Source: Incurvaria masculella
Taxonomy: Eukaryota; Arthropoda; Insecta; Lepidoptera; Incurvariidae
Reading direction: 5' to 3'
DNA: 64,000 nt
Assembly: GCA_946894095.1 (NCBI GenBank)
Contig: OX335652.1
Coordinates: forward strand, 8,889,001-8,953,000
Shown here: piece after piece, positions 1 to 10,500 of the stretch
Layout: every line of letters begins with the position of its first letter
Position numbering within the stretch: the stretch's first letter is position 1
The notes under the pieces: model-generated
What the model saw: the letters and a program-made list of their open reading frames with translations, nothing else
Told to the model about the DNA's origin: nothing
Database searches by the model: none
Position numbers and translations under genes: made by a program

Positions 1-847
1 GAGCCAAAGATGGAATACTTTTCTTCCTTTTCCTTCTTTTTACTATGCTTCTTGTGCTTACGTTTCTTCTTTTTCTTCTTAGAAACAGGTTCCTCGGGGT
101 CTAGCTTACGCTTTTTGTTAGTTGAAGCAGCATCTTCATCGGAGTGAGATGTTTCGCTGGATGTCTGAAGAAGTTCAGCTTCCCCAATCAAGTTGTCCGG
201 TGCGCCTGGAGAATGAATGTCATCTGCTTCCTCTAGATACTCCTTTGGGAAATTAACGTTTATCAGTTCGGCATCCTGAGTGGGCACTTCTGAAAAAAAA
301 AACATGGAATATGTTAATGTCATTTTATGATTAGGATACATCATTCAGATTGATCGGAGAAAAGCGGTATCGAGAAATTTTAAATTTGGTCAATGAAATA
401 CATTTTGTGAGTTCTAGTGTTTTTATGAAGTGCTGAGCTAAGAGTCCTGTGGCCTAGATGACACGTGCCGGCCTGCGCTTTTCTGACGGGCGCATCACGG
501 TTATCATAGTGACATTATCATGCAACAAAAAAACATTTTAAGCATTTTTTAAGCATTGTGGAAATGCATGTGAAATGGGTATTGAGTAAGTAATAAAATA
601 ATATTTTTTTAGGGGCGACGTCTTTTAAACCCCTTCCTTTAGTCGATGGATCTCACAATAAACATGATCACCGTACAGAAAAGTAGGAGAGTATTGTTCG
701 GGGATTATACGATGGACAGATCTGCAGAGCAAATGAATATTGGACGTAATGAATAAATAAGAAACCTGTGGCACTGCCGGTGGTAGTCTGAATGTCCGTC
801 GCGGCATCGCTTTCGTAAGCCGGCGCATACGCGGGGAACAGCGACAT
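1..847 (-). CDS. NRDE2: NRDE2 homologue, N-terminal exons (partial)
   Basis: Two coding exons on the minus strand: exon 1 at 847-766, exon 2 from 289 to beyond base 1. Exon 1 begins MSLFPAYAPAYE and ends with one base of a split Glu codon before a GT donor (765-764). Exon 2 follows a T-rich tract and AG acceptor (291-290), and the phases fit. Exon 2 is acidic/Ser-rich, then has a strongly basic run (about residues 88-108, KKKKKKRKHKKHSKKK). NRDE2 proteins of animals begin M-x-LFPAFA and carry the same Lys/His-rich block soon after, which is why I name it. In other animals NRDE2 is a nuclear protein that binds the RNA helicase MTR4 and restrains exosome-mediated RNA decay. The conserved MTR4-binding and HAT-repeat regions would lie off the left edge. 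It is divergent from SRRD, about 2 kb away. The family call rests on the N-terminus only. Confidence 0.72.
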
Positions 848-1029
848 TGAATGAGAAGATTATGTTTAAAGAGCACTCAAGGTTAACAGTCAAGAACACA
901 GTCCCTAACACAGGTCCCTAAAATAAAAGAACTATTTAAAAAGGTAGACATAAACAACGGGTAGCAATCCGGCGCCACAGAACACGGAGATCACAGACTA
1001 TAGAGAGATATTGGAGAGGAGAGGAAATA

Positions 1030-1255
1030 TATTGGTAGTTCATATGTCCATCGCCAATATCTGCTCGCCGACATCTGCCTCGCCAATATCTGCATCGCCA
1101 ACATATACATCGCCAATACCTTCATCGCCAGCGACGGAGCTGCGGCCGAACCGCAGATGCGTCGCCAACGACCGAAGAAGCATATGCGTCGCTAAAAACT
1201 AGAGGCGCAGATGCGTCGCCAACAACTGGAGGCGCAGATGCGTCGCCAAAGTGGG
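1030..1255 (+). repeat. Degenerate TCGCCAA minisatellite, copy 1
   Basis: Imperfect reiteration of a 12-15 bp unit of the type atcgccaatatctgc, continuing as gcagatgcgtcgcc units. A related block lies in inverted orientation at 33668-33838. The small open frame across it is simply the repeat read as Ser/Pro and is not treated as a gene. Confidence 0.7.
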
Positions 1256-1264
1256 TATGGTGAT

Positions 1265-1460
1265 ATGTATATTAGGTTGGATTAAGTAAGGTTAGGTTAT
1301 GGCATTTAGGTTAGATTAGGTTATGTTAGGTTAGATTAGGTAACGTTTGGTTTGGTTTGGTTAGGTTAAGTTAGGTTAGGTTAGGTTGGGTTGGGTTAGG
1401 TTAGGTTAGGTTAGGTTGGGTTGGGTTAGGTTAGGTTAGGTTAGGCTAGGTTAACTAACT
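1265..1460 (+). repeat. Interstitial telomere-like (TTAGG)n tract
   Basis: About 195 bp of ggtta units with degenerate variants such as ttggg. TTAGG is the canonical telomere repeat of Lepidoptera and most insects. The tract sits between NRDE2 and SRRD, flanked by unique sequence and small MITEs, so it is internal rather than a chromosome end. Confidence 0.8.
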
Positions 1461-1660
1461 AACCTAAATAAATAACTACATAAAAGCTCCAGTACTAATC
1501 GATTAGCGATATCCTAATGCGTTACTGATTCGATTGATTATCACTATCGAATTTATTTATGATGAAGTATGAATCGATTTAACACATACAACTCGCGTCA
1601 CGAGTAGACCCTGAACACACTATATCACAGAAACAAATTAGACTCTAATTAGTCTAACGC

Positions 1661-1787
1661 TTGTTTTCACCACCTCCAGCTTAAAAAACCTCAAAGTTAC
1701 CTTTCGGTTACACCATGTAAATATGCAATGTAACCGAAAGTTATGTACTTATTGGATTTCAGGTAACTGGAGATGGTAATAACAGGG
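1661..1787 (+). mobile_element. Short foldback MITE 'D', copy 1
   Basis: About 125 bp, with ends gttttcaccacctccag and a decayed reverse complement ctggagatggtaataac. A central hairpin is formed by ctttcggttaca and tgtaaccgaaag. Related copies are at 33268-33345 (truncated), 37085-37207 and 59914-60046. It has no coding capacity. Confidence 0.75.
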
Positions 1788-1931
1788 GTAGCCCCGATTG
1801 CACGAAGAGACAAAAAAATCGACGTCAACGTATGATTAAAAAAAAGTATGGAAGAAACTCTATGCTGTTCACTAAAAGTGACGTGTTTGAACTTTGATTA
1901 ACTCTCTGCCTCATCGTGCAATCAGGGCTTA
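1788..1931 (+). mobile_element. Small TIR element beside MITE D
   Basis: Terminal inverted repeats: agccccgattgcacga at the left and tcgtgcaatcagggct at the right (15/16 match), enclosing about 110 bp of AT-rich non-coding DNA. It directly abuts the preceding MITE. Superfamily not recognised. Confidence 0.65.
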
Positions 1932-1969
1932 ACAATAGAATCATGTTTTACGTATAATATTCTCATCTG

Positions 1970-2156
1970 TGAGTCATCAGTCAGTCACAGGTGACTCAGA
2001 ATAATTTCGTAATCATAAATATTATATATCATGAACATAGCCACGAAGAAAGATCTGTGACTCACCACTGAGTCACCAGTAAGTCACAGGTGAGAATGTC
2101 CTGGCGTATTCAGTGTGAACGTGTTAAAACTTAGTACGGGATTAGCACCTGACTCA
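1970..2156. promoter_or_regulatory. Cluster of five TGA(G/C)TCA sites
   Basis: Exact TGASTCA heptamers at 1970, 1992, 2058, 2069 and 2150. This is the AP-1/TRE-type bZIP core. They lie between the divergent NRDE2 and SRRD genes. The arrangement is partly an inverted repeat (ctcatctgtgagtca versus related words), so it may be element-derived rather than a selected enhancer. Function is inferred only from the motif. Confidence 0.3.
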
Positions 2157-2267
2157 CCATGCAATAATCGGTTTATTCCGACCCTAATACGCTTACTAAA
2201 GTTAGTCCGCCCACCTGAATACTGCTAGCAGAGAACGCTGTGTTGTGGTGTAATATTCTGAGCAGGT

Positions 2268-2604
2268 AGTCTCAGTTGTCACCTAAATTGGCGTTACGGC
2301 AAACCGATCGACTGGCGTTTTGAAATGTATGGAGAAATTGAAGAGCGCGCGCGGCGGGCGTTAAGCGAACTAACATTTGCGAGTCCGAGCTTGATTTGAC
2401 AGCTTACTCAACGTTGCCGTAAATACGTCGACGTTGCGGTTTACGTCCACTCCGCGTTTTCATACAAATCGGAAGTCAGCGTTTGACTTTGACAGCTTGA
2501 AGAAGTAAAACCACAGAATATACAGTAAAAACTTGTATGGAGTTTGGAGAAAACGCCAGTCGATCGGTTTGCCGTAACGCCAATTTAGGTGAGAACTCAG
2601 ACTG
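2268..2604 (+). mobile_element. TIR MITE 'E', copy 1
   Basis: About 335 bp. The left end reads tcacctaaattggcg then ttacggcaaaccgatcgact, and the right end is the near-perfect reverse complement, giving TIRs near 45 bp. The interior is non-coding. A second copy lies in opposite orientation at 36916-37384. The small open frame reported across this block is spurious. Confidence 0.82.
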
Positions 2605-2850
2605 CCCACTCTGTTTACTCGGTCGCATAGAATATAGAATATCCTAACGGAACGTGTAATATTCTTTGTAACGGATACAAGTAACAGTTTATATTCTGTG
2701 ACGGATACTCCGTAGTTTGTGGTGCTCGCCACGAAGTACCAGTATTATAATCTGTGGATTGACATATTATATTCTGTGGTGCTCGCTAAGATATTCTATT
2801 AGGTAATTATATGTATGTTCTGTGATTCTATATTCTATGGTGCTCGCTCC

Positions 2851-3760
2851 ATGTCTCATTCGGAAAATTTGTGCGATGATGGATTTCGCCTTGTAAAATC
2901 CAAACGATCCTCCAAAAGAAGCATATATAGATTACCAGATCAAAACATTCTTGCAATCCCAGTGGAAGTGGATATAGATATCGATAAGGCAAAGCAGTAA
3001 GTATGTTTTAGGTTATGTGTTGCTGACTCCCTGGCCTTACACCAGAATACAGATAAAAAATATATTTTGTCTTTCCAGGAAGATTCTCGCCGCGCAAGAG
3101 GACCTCTGTCAGTCAGAATACTTCGCTAGTTTCATTGAAGCTGTAAGTAGCAGTTTGGGTGGTCGCAGGGCTGTAGAGATAGTATGTTTCGGCCTAGGGC
3201 ACATTGGGGATTGTAGCATATCCCGCTACCAGCTGGCGCTTCTTTTAGGCCTTAAAACCAACCTGAGAATTGACATTTTAGTACACGACCCAATATTTTA
3301 TCCAAAGGAATGTGAACTGTTACGTAATCTCAAAGTTAAAATAATCACAAATAATGAGGAAGGAAAGTACAAAATAAGTGAAGAGGCGCCAACGATAGTG
3401 TACCTTCCCCACTGCCCAAAGCAACTCACTAACAATTTTCTTTGGTGCAACTGGGGAGAACAGTTAAAGCATTGTCTTTTGGTTTGCAACAGTTTCACTA
3501 GGCTCATCGAGAATAATCCTGACCGGGTAGTTTCGAATGCAGTTCCATTCATATTCAAAATTGCTCCCTTTACCAAAGAGATAAAACTTGAAAACAATTT
3601 TAAATACTCAGATATTTTTAATGACACCTCTTTGCATATTTTTATGGAGAATAAATTAAGTGACTTACCTAGAGACTTTTGGTTAAAAGGCGAGTCACCC
3701 AAGTACGAAGACACGACCGAGTTTATAAGCGCTCTTGTTATTGAAAAGTTGAAACTGTGA
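2851..3760 (+). CDS. SRRD: SRR1-like domain protein (SRRD homologue)
   Basis: Two exons, 2851-2996 and 3079-3760. The 82-bp intron has donor GTAAGT and acceptor tttccag, and phase 2 joins cleanly to give 275 residues. I chose the ATG at 2851 (MSHSENLCDDGF) because it opens the conserved part; an in-frame ATG at 2815 is also possible. The protein has a basic N-terminus (KSKRSSKR) and then the SRR1 domain. Landmarks are CFGLGHIGDCSISRYQLALL, a DPIF block, YLPHCPKQLTNNFLW, and a C-terminal Asn/Pro-rich LSDLPRDFW region. SRR1 proteins are linked to circadian and light signalling in plants and to haem-regulated growth in animals; biochemical activity is not established. The stop codon lies only 19 bp before the ATG of FMC1. 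Confidence 0.85.
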
Positions 3761-3779
3761 TTGTTGCAAGGTATGAGCC

Positions 3780-4106
3780 ATGGCTTCGGTCAGTTCGAAG
3801 CACGCATTGGGTGTTTTGAGGCAACTTCTGTCAGCAGTGAGGGAGAGTAGCTCATCTAAGAAGCTCACAGAGAACCCGACGGCACGTTATATCCTGGATC
3901 AGTACCGACGGCACCAGACCACTGACCAACAGCTATGCAAAGCTCGGGAAGAGATGCTGTACTCCGCTCAAACTTACCTTTGCTACGTACGAAGCACTCA
4001 GCGCTATCAGGCTATCAACGCAGAGTATGCAGGCCGGGGAGAGCGGTCTGTAGAGGACACAGCCAAGCTGGTTGGATTCAAGTTACCTCATGATCCGAAA
4101 CCTTAA
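3780..4106 (+). CDS. FMC1: FMC1 homologue, ATP synthase assembly factor
   Basis: Single-exon 108-residue protein, close to the vertebrate length (about 113). FMC1 is a small LYR-type mitochondrial matrix protein that helps assemble the F1 part of ATP synthase. Visible family landmarks are LRQLLSAV near the N-terminus, TARYILDQYRRHQ, TYLCYVRS, and the diagnostic C-terminus GRGERSVEDTAKLVGFKLPH. The start has a good context (gccATGG). Poly(A) signals AATAAA at 4176 and ATTAAA at 4182 follow. It starts 19 bp after the SRRD stop, with no room for a conventional promoter between them. It is therefore either translated from a shared transcript or driven from inside SRRD exon 2. Confidence 0.93.
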   Translation: MASVSSKHALGVLRQLLSAVRESSSSKKLTENPTARYILDQYRRHQTTDQQLCKAREEMLYSAQTYLCYVRSTQRYQAINAEYAGRGERSVEDTAKLVGFKLPHDPKP

Positions 4107-4576
4107 ATACTGATGAATATTTTAAAATTTAAATAGGTTCTCTTCTTTAAGTCAACTCATAGTTGGTTACTGTTAAATAAAATTAAATAAGCTGTTTACA
4201 CATCAGGTCTTTTTTTTAAAAAAAAGGCCATGGGCCTCTTTTAGAGTGCAGTAACACAAACATCTCAAAGAATCCCATTTGCTAAATTCCATCAAAACTT
4301 TTATAATTAAACATTGAATGGTAATTCAGAGAGGACAGGAACTTTGCAAAATAATGGACACAAATAAAACGAAAGGATCTATTGATTATAGAAGAACCCT
4401 TGCAATGAAATACAATAACAATTTAATTAGTATTGTTTATAATAACTTAATTGGAATGCACAAAAATATGTATAGTCTTCCCATCATTCATATGCAGTAT
4501 TTAAATAATTCAAGTTGATCACACTGGTATTATGTTTTATAGTCTTTTGCATTATAAATATTGAGGGAGCACAAAG
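4107..4576. other. Tail-to-tail intergenic stretch
   Basis: This 470-bp AT-rich gap holds the 3' UTR of FMC1 and the 3' UTR of the convergent acyl-CoA dehydrogenase. A 66-codon open frame at 4318-4518 has no recognisable features and low-complexity Asn/Ile composition. I do not call it a gene. Confidence 0.6.
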
Positions 4577-7500
4577 TTACTGCGTGTACTGCTTCTCGAT
4601 GGCCTTGGCGATGGTAGAGAGCTGCATGTTGCTGGTGCCTTCATAGATAGTGCCGATCTTGCAGTCCCTGTAGAATTTCTCCTGAGGGAAGTCACGCGTA
4701 AACCCAACACCTCCCATGAAGTCCACACACTTGGACGTCAGCGTTTGAGCGATTTCTGTAATCAATCAATGATTGTAACTTATGATTATGTCATAATTGA
4801 GCTATCTATTACTATCATCTACTTGCTTCTCATTCTAAAATTATGAGATCACTGTTTTACGTGCATGCATACAAACACATTGTTGCATGTGTTCACTTAA
4901 ATATAATAGAGTGGCATATCTGTATTCTGTGGTGCCATACTGTACGATCAAAGCATGCTTGTACCGTTTCTCTTACAGACACAGCCCTATGTGATCATGG
5001 TCGTTCTTGTTGTTTTAGCCTTTTAAATTCTAATGAATTTCACATGAGACAATACAGAGCAGATGCGCACTTCATGTGATAGCATTGCTTGGATCAACAC
5101 ATTGTGTGAACTATTTTACAGTATTAATACACTATTGATACTGTGAAAACTATATTTTTGATAACAACCGAGCAATTCTTCCACGCTTATACACCTGTGT
5201 TAGGCCCCCCATCAATGCAGACGGTCTTTGTTAAATTCAAATTAATTTGTTATAAAAATTACACAAGTTAACAACCTAAGAAAACAATAGATAGTACTCG
5301 ATTTCTGGCCGCTTCCACGGAGTCGTGCCACATCAGAGGCAGTCCCCGTACAAAAAAACAAATTTGTTGTAAAAAATTACAACTTGTGAGAACTAATAAA
5401 TGTGCATTTAGTTTTTATTTTACGGAAGCCCCAATTCTCACTTCTGAAATATAAAGTAAAATGTGTAAATGATGAATGAAAAAAATAAATAAACCTTATA
5501 AACGTAAATCCTGTAAAACAACTTATGAGGAAATATTTTAGGTGCAATTAATTACAATTTTTATTTACTACAATTTTACATTAACACCCTATTTTTGCGT
5601 AGGTATGTTTAATTTAATATAAAAAAAACCTACTATAGAACAGTCCTGTCCAATGTTATTATTAAAAATGCATTTTTATAGGATACTTGTTCCAAACTAT
5701 TTATTGCAAAACAATTTAAAACATCTAAAAGAAAAATCTGTTGTGTCGATTTTTCTGAATTCTTTGGCAACTTTTTGTTCAAAATTATATATTTCCTGAG
5801 CAAAATGTTGTTGCATTAATTAATTATTTTGGTCAGTGCAAATTCATGTAAGTGGATCCTTGCCATATTGGCTCTTTTGTTTGGAGTTTTTACGAAAAAG
5901 TTCAGCGCGAAACCTGTTTTATTAACCGACTTCAAAAAAAAGGAGGAGGTTATCAATTCGTCGGAATCTTTTTTTTTTATTTTTTTTTTTTTTATGTATG
6001 TTCACCGATTACTCGAAGACCCCTGGACCGATTTGGAAAATTCTTTTTTTGTTCGAAAGGGTATACTTTTAATATTGTAAGTGAATGCAATATATTAGGT
6101 TGGGGAAAAAGTTTCTTCGCATTTTTTAAGAAAATTCAAAACATTTTTTAATATGGTTTATTTACATTTAACTAAAGTATGTAGGTACCATTTTGTTCGA
6201 TAACTTTTTGCCACCTTGTAGGTAGGGACATGATCCCATTGCTATAGAAATATTGGGACTTCTGATCAATATACCGCGACAAGTGGTTTTGGCAGTCCTC
6301 TCGTGATGTTAACCTGACACTGCCTAAAGAATTCTGAAGAGACCTAAACAGGTGGAAATCTGAAGGCGCAAGGTCAGGACTATACGGCGGATGCATTAAC
6401 ACCTCCCAGCCAAACTCTCTTAGTTTTTGCTGAGTGGCTAAAGATGTTTGAGGTCTAGCGTTATCATGATGAAAAACCTTCTTGCTTTCTCTCAACTTCT
6501 TGCTTTAATCTCATCAGTTGTTCGCAGTAGAGTTCAGAATCGATGGTCCTGCCTGGTGGTAACAGCTCATAATGAATAATGCCCTTCCAATCCCACCACA
6601 CACACAGCATCACCTTGTTGCGATTTAACCCGGGTTTCGCCACAGTCTGTGAAGCTTGACCGGCCTTTGACCACGACCTTTTTCGCACGTTCTTGTCGTA
6701 CGTGATCCACTTTTCATCACCAGTTATCAGCTTCTTCAAAAATGGTTCGGTTTCATTACGTCGTAATAAAGAATCACAAATGAGTACACGGTTCATTAGG
6801 TTTCTTTCAGTGAGCTCGTGAGGTACCCAAATATCGAGCTTTTTTGTGTACCCAGTTTTTTTCAAATGCGCCAAAACTGTTTTGTGGTCAATTCCTAGTT
6901 CTTCAGCTACGTCGTAACTACTGATATGCCGATCTTGCTCCACTTTTTCAAAAATGGCATCCATTTTATCCGTAATAGGGCGACCAGAGCGACGTGCATC
7001 TTTGACATCAAAATTTCCGGATTGAAAACGCTTAAACCAAATTTGTGCTACTCTCACAGACACTGCACTAGGTCCATAAACATCGCAAATTTTTTTCGCG
7101 GCTTGCGTTGCATTTTTACCTTTTTTGTAGTCAAATTTTAAAATGTATCGAATTTCTTCATTAGATTCACTCATTTTGACAGTACTAAAAACAAATGAGA
7201 ATCACACATTTTCCTAATTTGAATTTTGAATTATGTTCTTTAAAATTTAAACTTTCAATGATACCAAAACCAGCCAGATACAAATAGTATAGCCAAAGAG
7301 ATTTTATTACAAGTTCATACATACTATAATGCGAAAAGACTTTTTCCCCGACCTATTATAATACTTGTCATATATTTCATGAAAGATCAAGATAAAATTG
7401 TAGACTTTGTTCAAATGGATTTGAATTCAGTATGGTTGCACGAGTAATGGTCCCCTGTTATCTTGATATGAACTGATAACGTTTATGTGACTTGTGATAA

Positions 7501-10500
7501 ATAATCTTCATGTAACCTTTGGGGGTCTTAATATTATATGGCGTAAGTATGTATGTACATGCAGAACATGTAAGTAAATAATAGTCACATATAACATGTT
7601 TCTATGATGGACTGTAATCACCAAATTAGCCAATATATTGTCTCATATAAGTTCTTATAAAAAACCTGCCAACAATTTTAGGGTTGATTCAATATTTGAA
7701 ACGAAACATCTTTGGAATTTCATTACAAACCCTGGCTTGCTTTCTCAGCAAAAGTTGTTCCATTTTAGAACTGATCTACCTGGATCTTTCTTGATTGGTC
7801 AACATTGTAATACACGCATAAAGGAAACTTCCATTAAGTTTATTGGATATACACTTATCACAAGGCTTGATAATCCTTTAGAAAGGTTTCTATACATAGC
7901 TCTCAGTTGGTTTATTCAATGTGCAAAATTTCTGAAAAATATTTCTTAATTTAACTGAGAAAACAGGCACGAGCCATTGTAATGAACTCGATCGCCTCAT
8001 TATCCTCTTAAGGGCTTATAAAGGGAACGCATCCCACTCACCGGACGCGAAATACTTGGCCATGGCAGCCTCCTTCACGAAGGGCAGTCCGTTCTCCTTG
8101 AGTCGCGCCGCGTTGTACGTGAGCAGCCGCGCCGCCTCCAGCTGCGTCTGGAGGTGCGCCACCTGGTAGCTGATGCCCTGCGCACTCAGATAGTGTTAGC
8201 GAACAGCTCCGTCAGCCTCGGTAGCCCAGTGGCGCGACGCCTTGCGATTCGATAAGCTGGGTGAAGAACCTCTGAGCGCGGTTGGATTCTGTATGGGTGA
8301 CCATGGTGGACATGGTTCGGATTCTACGTAAAACAGTAGGTCCCCTTCCTTACTTTCTAGGTGGTAGGGTTAATCCCGCCCATGTTGGTACCATCACATT
8401 GAATGGACGATGGTCGAAGCGGCAACGGAAATTATCCGTGTTTTCCATCCAGTTCAATGCAGCCGAGCAATATAAGGAAGATCCTGGCATGGAACCTAGT
8501 TCCCATGTGGTGTGTTAGTCTAATATCTGACGGTCAGTTTGGTATTAGCCATCCATATCTAGTTACATAAACTGTAAATTGTTCAGTAAATTAGAACAGG
8601 GGTTTTCGAATTGTTAGGAAACTACGTTTGTATGGAAGGGGAAATTTTGTGATGCCTACGGTCCCACCTTATGTGCCTTACATTAATCCGCGAACTTAGG
8701 TCTCAGTACCATTTAATATGATCAACTTGGCCGACACGAGTTCTGCCTAGCTCGCGGCTCGATCAAAACAAACCTGGAAGGAGTAGATCTTTTGTCCGAA
8801 CTGCTTCCTCTCGAGCGTGTACGGGATTGTAGCGTCCATGCAGCCCTGGCAGAGGCCGACCATCTGCGCCGCGATTCCGATCCGCCCCTCGTTGAGGAAC
8901 CCGGCGGCGTACTTGTAGCCGTGCCCGTACTCGCCGAGTATGTTGGCCTCGGGCACGCGCACGTTGTCGAAGTGCACCATGCACGTGCCGGACGCCCGGA
9001 TGCCCAGCTTGGTCTCGGGCTTGGCCACGCTGAGGCCGGGCGTGTCGCGCTCGACTATGAAGCACGTGATGCCTTTGTAACCCTGCACGAGGACAGAATC
9101 GTTTAGAGCAAGATCACGGAATAAGTAATAGTGGCTAATTACCCTTGGTTACAGGGCCGGATTAACCATATAGGGGCCCCTAGGCAATGAAATTCTCGGA
9201 GCCCCTTTACCCTTTTCTAACTAAAGCGAGTTGATAGAAATGTTTCCGTCTTGGAAACCCCATCCAATCGTTTTTTTTTTGTGATATTTTGAAATATGGT
9301 AATGCATTATGAAAAACCGGCCAAGTGCGAGTCGGACTCGCACACGAAGGGTTCCGTACCATCGTACAAGATTTAACACAAAATAATAAAAGCGTGTTAA
9401 AAACACGTTTTTTGTATGGGACCCCCCTTTATTTTTTATTGTATTTTTATTTTATCTATTTGTTTTTATAGCGGCAAAATAAATACACTCCGTGAAAATT
9501 TCAGCTGCCTACCTATTACGGTTCATGCGATACTGCGTATTGCAAACTACAATGCGAAACTGTATATTTTTCAAAGTCCAATGGGTGTTGGTTACGGTGA
9601 TGCTGTTTGTACAAGTACAATTATTGCTTTTTTAAGGAAGTAGTATTAGAATATCGTGAGGGTGTCAGAATTCAGAATCAGTAATGCTCTTGCCTTAGAA
9701 GGATCTGCATTGGCCATGACGAGGAACACCCCGGCGACGTCGGAGTTGGAGATCCACATTTTGGAGCCGGTGATAACGTAGTCGCTACCATCTTTCTTCG
9801 CCACAGTCTTGAGAGCGAACGCGTCCGAACCAGCGCTGGGCTCCGTCAGGCAGAAACTGCCGGCCTGAATGGAATGAGCTCGTTACAAAACGCACACATC
9901 TTCGGTCTTTTTAGCCTGACAAACTAGGTATTTCAAAACTTTGGATGCCATAAACATTGAGTTGTATTTATATGTCGAATAATGTTGTTGATAACCACAG
10001 AACAATTAGGAGGTCCTCAATATTCCGTGTTGATAACCAATAGTAGGTATTGTCTTTGTAAATAACGCAGACAGCAAAAAAAGACAGGCGGGTTAGAATG
10101 TACCGCGGCTACAAATATACAAGCGGGCAACAACGCAGCCATCGAGAGAGACCGAAAACCAGAATGCTGTATGTCACTGATGGTGAATGAATACAATCAT
10201 AACAAAAATGGTTCAAGCATATGCCGGGAAACTCACATATTCCGTCGCCAGCTTGGTGAGGTACTTCTTCTTCTGTTCGGGCGTGCCCAGCTTCATGAAG
10301 AGCGAGTTGACGAGGGTGTTGTGGATGTCCACGTAGGCCGCCACCGCCGGGTCCACCTTGCTGAGCTCCTCCACGACCAGCATCATGGTGAGGAAGCCGC
10401 ACTCCGACCCGCCGTACTCGGCCGGGGTCTCGATACCCATTAGCTGTAATGAGGATTGTTGTAGCGGTCTGGCGGGTTTACGCTATCAACTACAGAGATT

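Noticed and set aside
1011..1202. 63-codon frame rich in Ser/Pro
   Set aside because: Entirely the translation of the TCGCCAA minisatellite.
3298..3714. 138-codon minus-strand frame inside SRRD
   Set aside because: It lies wholly antisense to a conserved SRRD exon, with no recognisable features.
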